A program made the translations under genes and the position numbers. Under the pieces are notes generated by a model. It was not told the DNA's origin, made no database searches, and saw nothing but the letters and a program-made list of their open reading frames with translations. From Roseomonas fluvialis (GTDB taxonomy: Bacteria; Pseudomonadota; Alphaproteobacteria; Acetobacterales; Acetobacteraceae): 64,000 nucleotides of DNA. Position 1 is the stretch's first letter. Each line of letters begins with the position of its first letter. Shown one piece after another: positions 63,063-64,000 of the stretch. The stretch is from positions 3,745,001 to 3,809,000 of the forward strand of contig NZ_AP025637.1 in the NCBI RefSeq assembly GCF_022846615.1. Reading direction: 5' to 3'.

Positions 63063-63329
63063 CTACGACAGGCCCTTGCTCCGCAGGTTGCGGCGCACGC
63101 GGCTGCGTGCCGGGCGGATGGCGGCGGCGGCGATAGCGGCCGGATCGGCGCCGCGCGCCGCCGCGAAGCTCGCGGCGATCGCGCCATCCACGAAGGCGCG
63201 CTGCTTTTCCGCCACCATGCGGGCCAGGGCCGGCCCTGCGGATTCAGGCTCCGCCATCAGCGCCAGGCTGCGGCGGAGCATCACCGACTGCGCTTCCGCC
63301 AGGAAGCGCCACGCGTCGAATGGGGTCAA
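63063..63329 (-). CDS. small helical protein, phasin-like, coupled to peroxiredoxin
   Basis: An 88-residue, Ala/Arg-rich helical protein with TPFDAWRFLAEAQSVMLRRSLAL at its start and a basic C-terminus (ARSRVRRNLRSKG). The likely start is TTG 63329, which overlaps the peroxiredoxin TGA as TTGA, the same coupling seen at other overlaps here; the frame before it is a shadow of peroxiredoxin. An internal ATG gives 72 residues. The amphipathic pattern resembles short phasin or DUF-type proteins of this group, but I cannot name it. Confidence 0.55.
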   Translation of the reverse strand: MTPFDAWRFLAEAQSVMLRRSLALMAEPESAGPALARMVAEKQRAFVDGAIAASFAAARGADPAAIAAAAIRPARSRVRRNLRSKGLS

Positions 63330-63808
63330 AGCGCCGCGAGGACCGCTTCGGCCTTCGACACCTCGAAGGCGCCGGGGGCTTCGACCGCCACATGCGTGAC
63401 CTTGCCGTCCTTCGCGATCAGGGCGAAGCGCTGCGCCCGAACGCCCAGGCCGCGCGCCGTCAGGTCGAATTCGAGGCCCATCGCCTTGGTGAAGGCGGCG
63501 GAGCCGTCCGCGATCATGGTCACCTGGTCGGTGATGCCCTGGTCCTTCGCCCAGGCGCCCATGACGAAGGCATCGTTCACCGCCATGCAGGCGATCGCGT
63601 CCACGCCCTTCGCCTTCAGCGCATCGGCATTCTGCACGAAGCCGGGCAGGTGCTTGGCCGAGCAGGTGGGGGTGAAGGCGCCGGGCACGCCGAACAGCGC
63701 GACGGTGCGGCCCTTGAAGAACTCGGCGGTGTCGAGTTCCTTCGGGCCCTCGGCGGTGGCCTGCATCACCTTCACGGCCGGAATGGCGTCGCCAACCTTG
63801 ATCGGCAT
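63326..63808 (-). CDS. peroxiredoxin (Prx5 type)
   Basis: A 160-residue thiol peroxidase that reduces H2O2 and organic peroxides with glutathione or thioredoxin. Peroxidatic Cys49 lies in GVPGAFTPTCSAKHLPGF; the only other Cys is Cys74 in DAIACMAVND. The active-site Arg is in ARGLGVRAQRFALI. AAGGAG upstream supports ATG 63808. The stop overlaps the start of a small protein gene. It is divergent from yqgE (95 bp). Confidence 0.95.
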   Translation of the reverse strand: MPIKVGDAIPAVKVMQATAEGPKELDTAEFFKGRTVALFGVPGAFTPTCSAKHLPGFVQNADALKAKGVDAIACMAVNDAFVMGAWAKDQGITDQVTMIADGSAAFTKAMGLEFDLTARGLGVRAQRFALIAKDGKVTHVAVEAPGAFEVSKAEAVLAAL

Positions 63809-63903
63809 GTCTCTCTCCTTGTCGGTCCGCCTGATGTAGCGCGCGCACGGCGCACTGTCATGGGGCGGGAACGCTTGCGGGACCGCGGAGGCTGCGCCAA
63901 GTG

Positions 63904-64000
63904 ATGCGCATGGCCTCCACGTCCCGATCAACGCCCGAACCGGTCGATGGCTACCTCGCCGGCCACCTGCTGGTCGCCATGCCCGGCATGCAGGACCCGC
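63904..64000 (+). CDS. yqgE: YqgE/AlgH (UPF0301) family protein, 5' part only
   Basis: The window ends inside this gene. The 32 visible codons give a short Ser/Pro-rich start followed by DGYLAGHLLVAMPGMQDP, the characteristic YqgE/AlgH N-terminal strand (LxGxLLxAMPGMxDP). ATG 63904 is taken; GTG 63901 and ATG 63910 are alternatives, and GGAGG lies at 63886-63890. YqgE function is not established. Confidence 0.85.
   Translation, partial: MRMASTSRSTPEPVDGYLAGHLLVAMPGMQDP

Overview
The window is high-GC, gene-dense DNA from an alphaproteobacterium, most likely Acetobacteraceae (Roseomonas-like). The evidence is gene order: mutY-dciA-dsbA-smc, ispH-thrB-rnhA, rnhB-ccrM, and a split ATP synthase Fo operon with paired b' and b subunits. 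Orphan Bug-family solute receptors are also frequent. No rRNA, tRNA, transposase, prophage or CRISPR array was seen, so this looks like ordinary chromosome rather than an island.

Layout. 1-9.6 kb: creatininase-like protein, fatty acid hydroxylase/sterol desaturase, stand-alone adenylating enzyme, lytic transglycosylase, type-4 uracil-DNA glycosylase, ETF-ubiquinone oxidoreductase, a small membrane protein, an unrecognised Cys/His/Asp protein and a double CDGSH protein. 9.8-24.9 kb: accessory metabolism (aspartoacylase-like, FAH family, TRAP receptor, NeuD-like acyltransferase, a duplicated-domain secreted protein, GST, RTX-Hint protein, metallo-beta-lactamase fold protein, DsbA-like protein, GGT-like lipoprotein, aminotransferase, ArsR regulator, MFS transporter, nitronate monooxygenase). 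25.0-35.4 kb: rnhB, ccrM, GT87, mutY, dciA, dsbA and smc. 35.5-40.6 kb: VOC protein, ABC exporter and atpI-B-E-F'-F, closed by a clear intrinsic terminator. 40.7-51.2 kb: an SBP5 receptor, then a long minus-strand run that starts at a tandem glycine riboswitch and reads gcvT-gcvH-gcvP-Nudix-cupin-hydrolase-MmgE/PrpD-Bug. 51.4-56.4 kb: a lipoprotein, ispH-thrB-rnhA, a secreted protein and an MFS transporter. 56.3-61.9 kb: a minus-strand run GbsR-cydA-cydB-two metallo-beta-lactamase-fold proteins-Bug. 62-64 kb: a Bug receptor, a small phasin-like protein, peroxiredoxin, and the start of yqgE running off the window.

The most informative signals are regulatory. The ccrM promoter carries two GANTC sites, the target of the enzyme it expresses. 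The cytochrome bd-type operon is preceded by a perfect FNR/FixK-type box and a perfect 18-bp palindrome. The glycine cleavage operon has a tandem glycine aptamer and a hairpin against the ribosome binding site. A GTTC-N7-GTTC SOS-type box lies before the VOC gene. The best candidate for something undescribed is the GbsR-CydAB-paired flavodiiron-like metallo-beta-lactamase run, in which both hydrolase-fold proteins have altered metal sites. Several other proteins look like modified or inactive relatives of known enzymes: a GGT without its nucleophile, a UDG without any cysteine, and a creatininase with missing histidines. I saw no complete novel defence or biosynthetic system.
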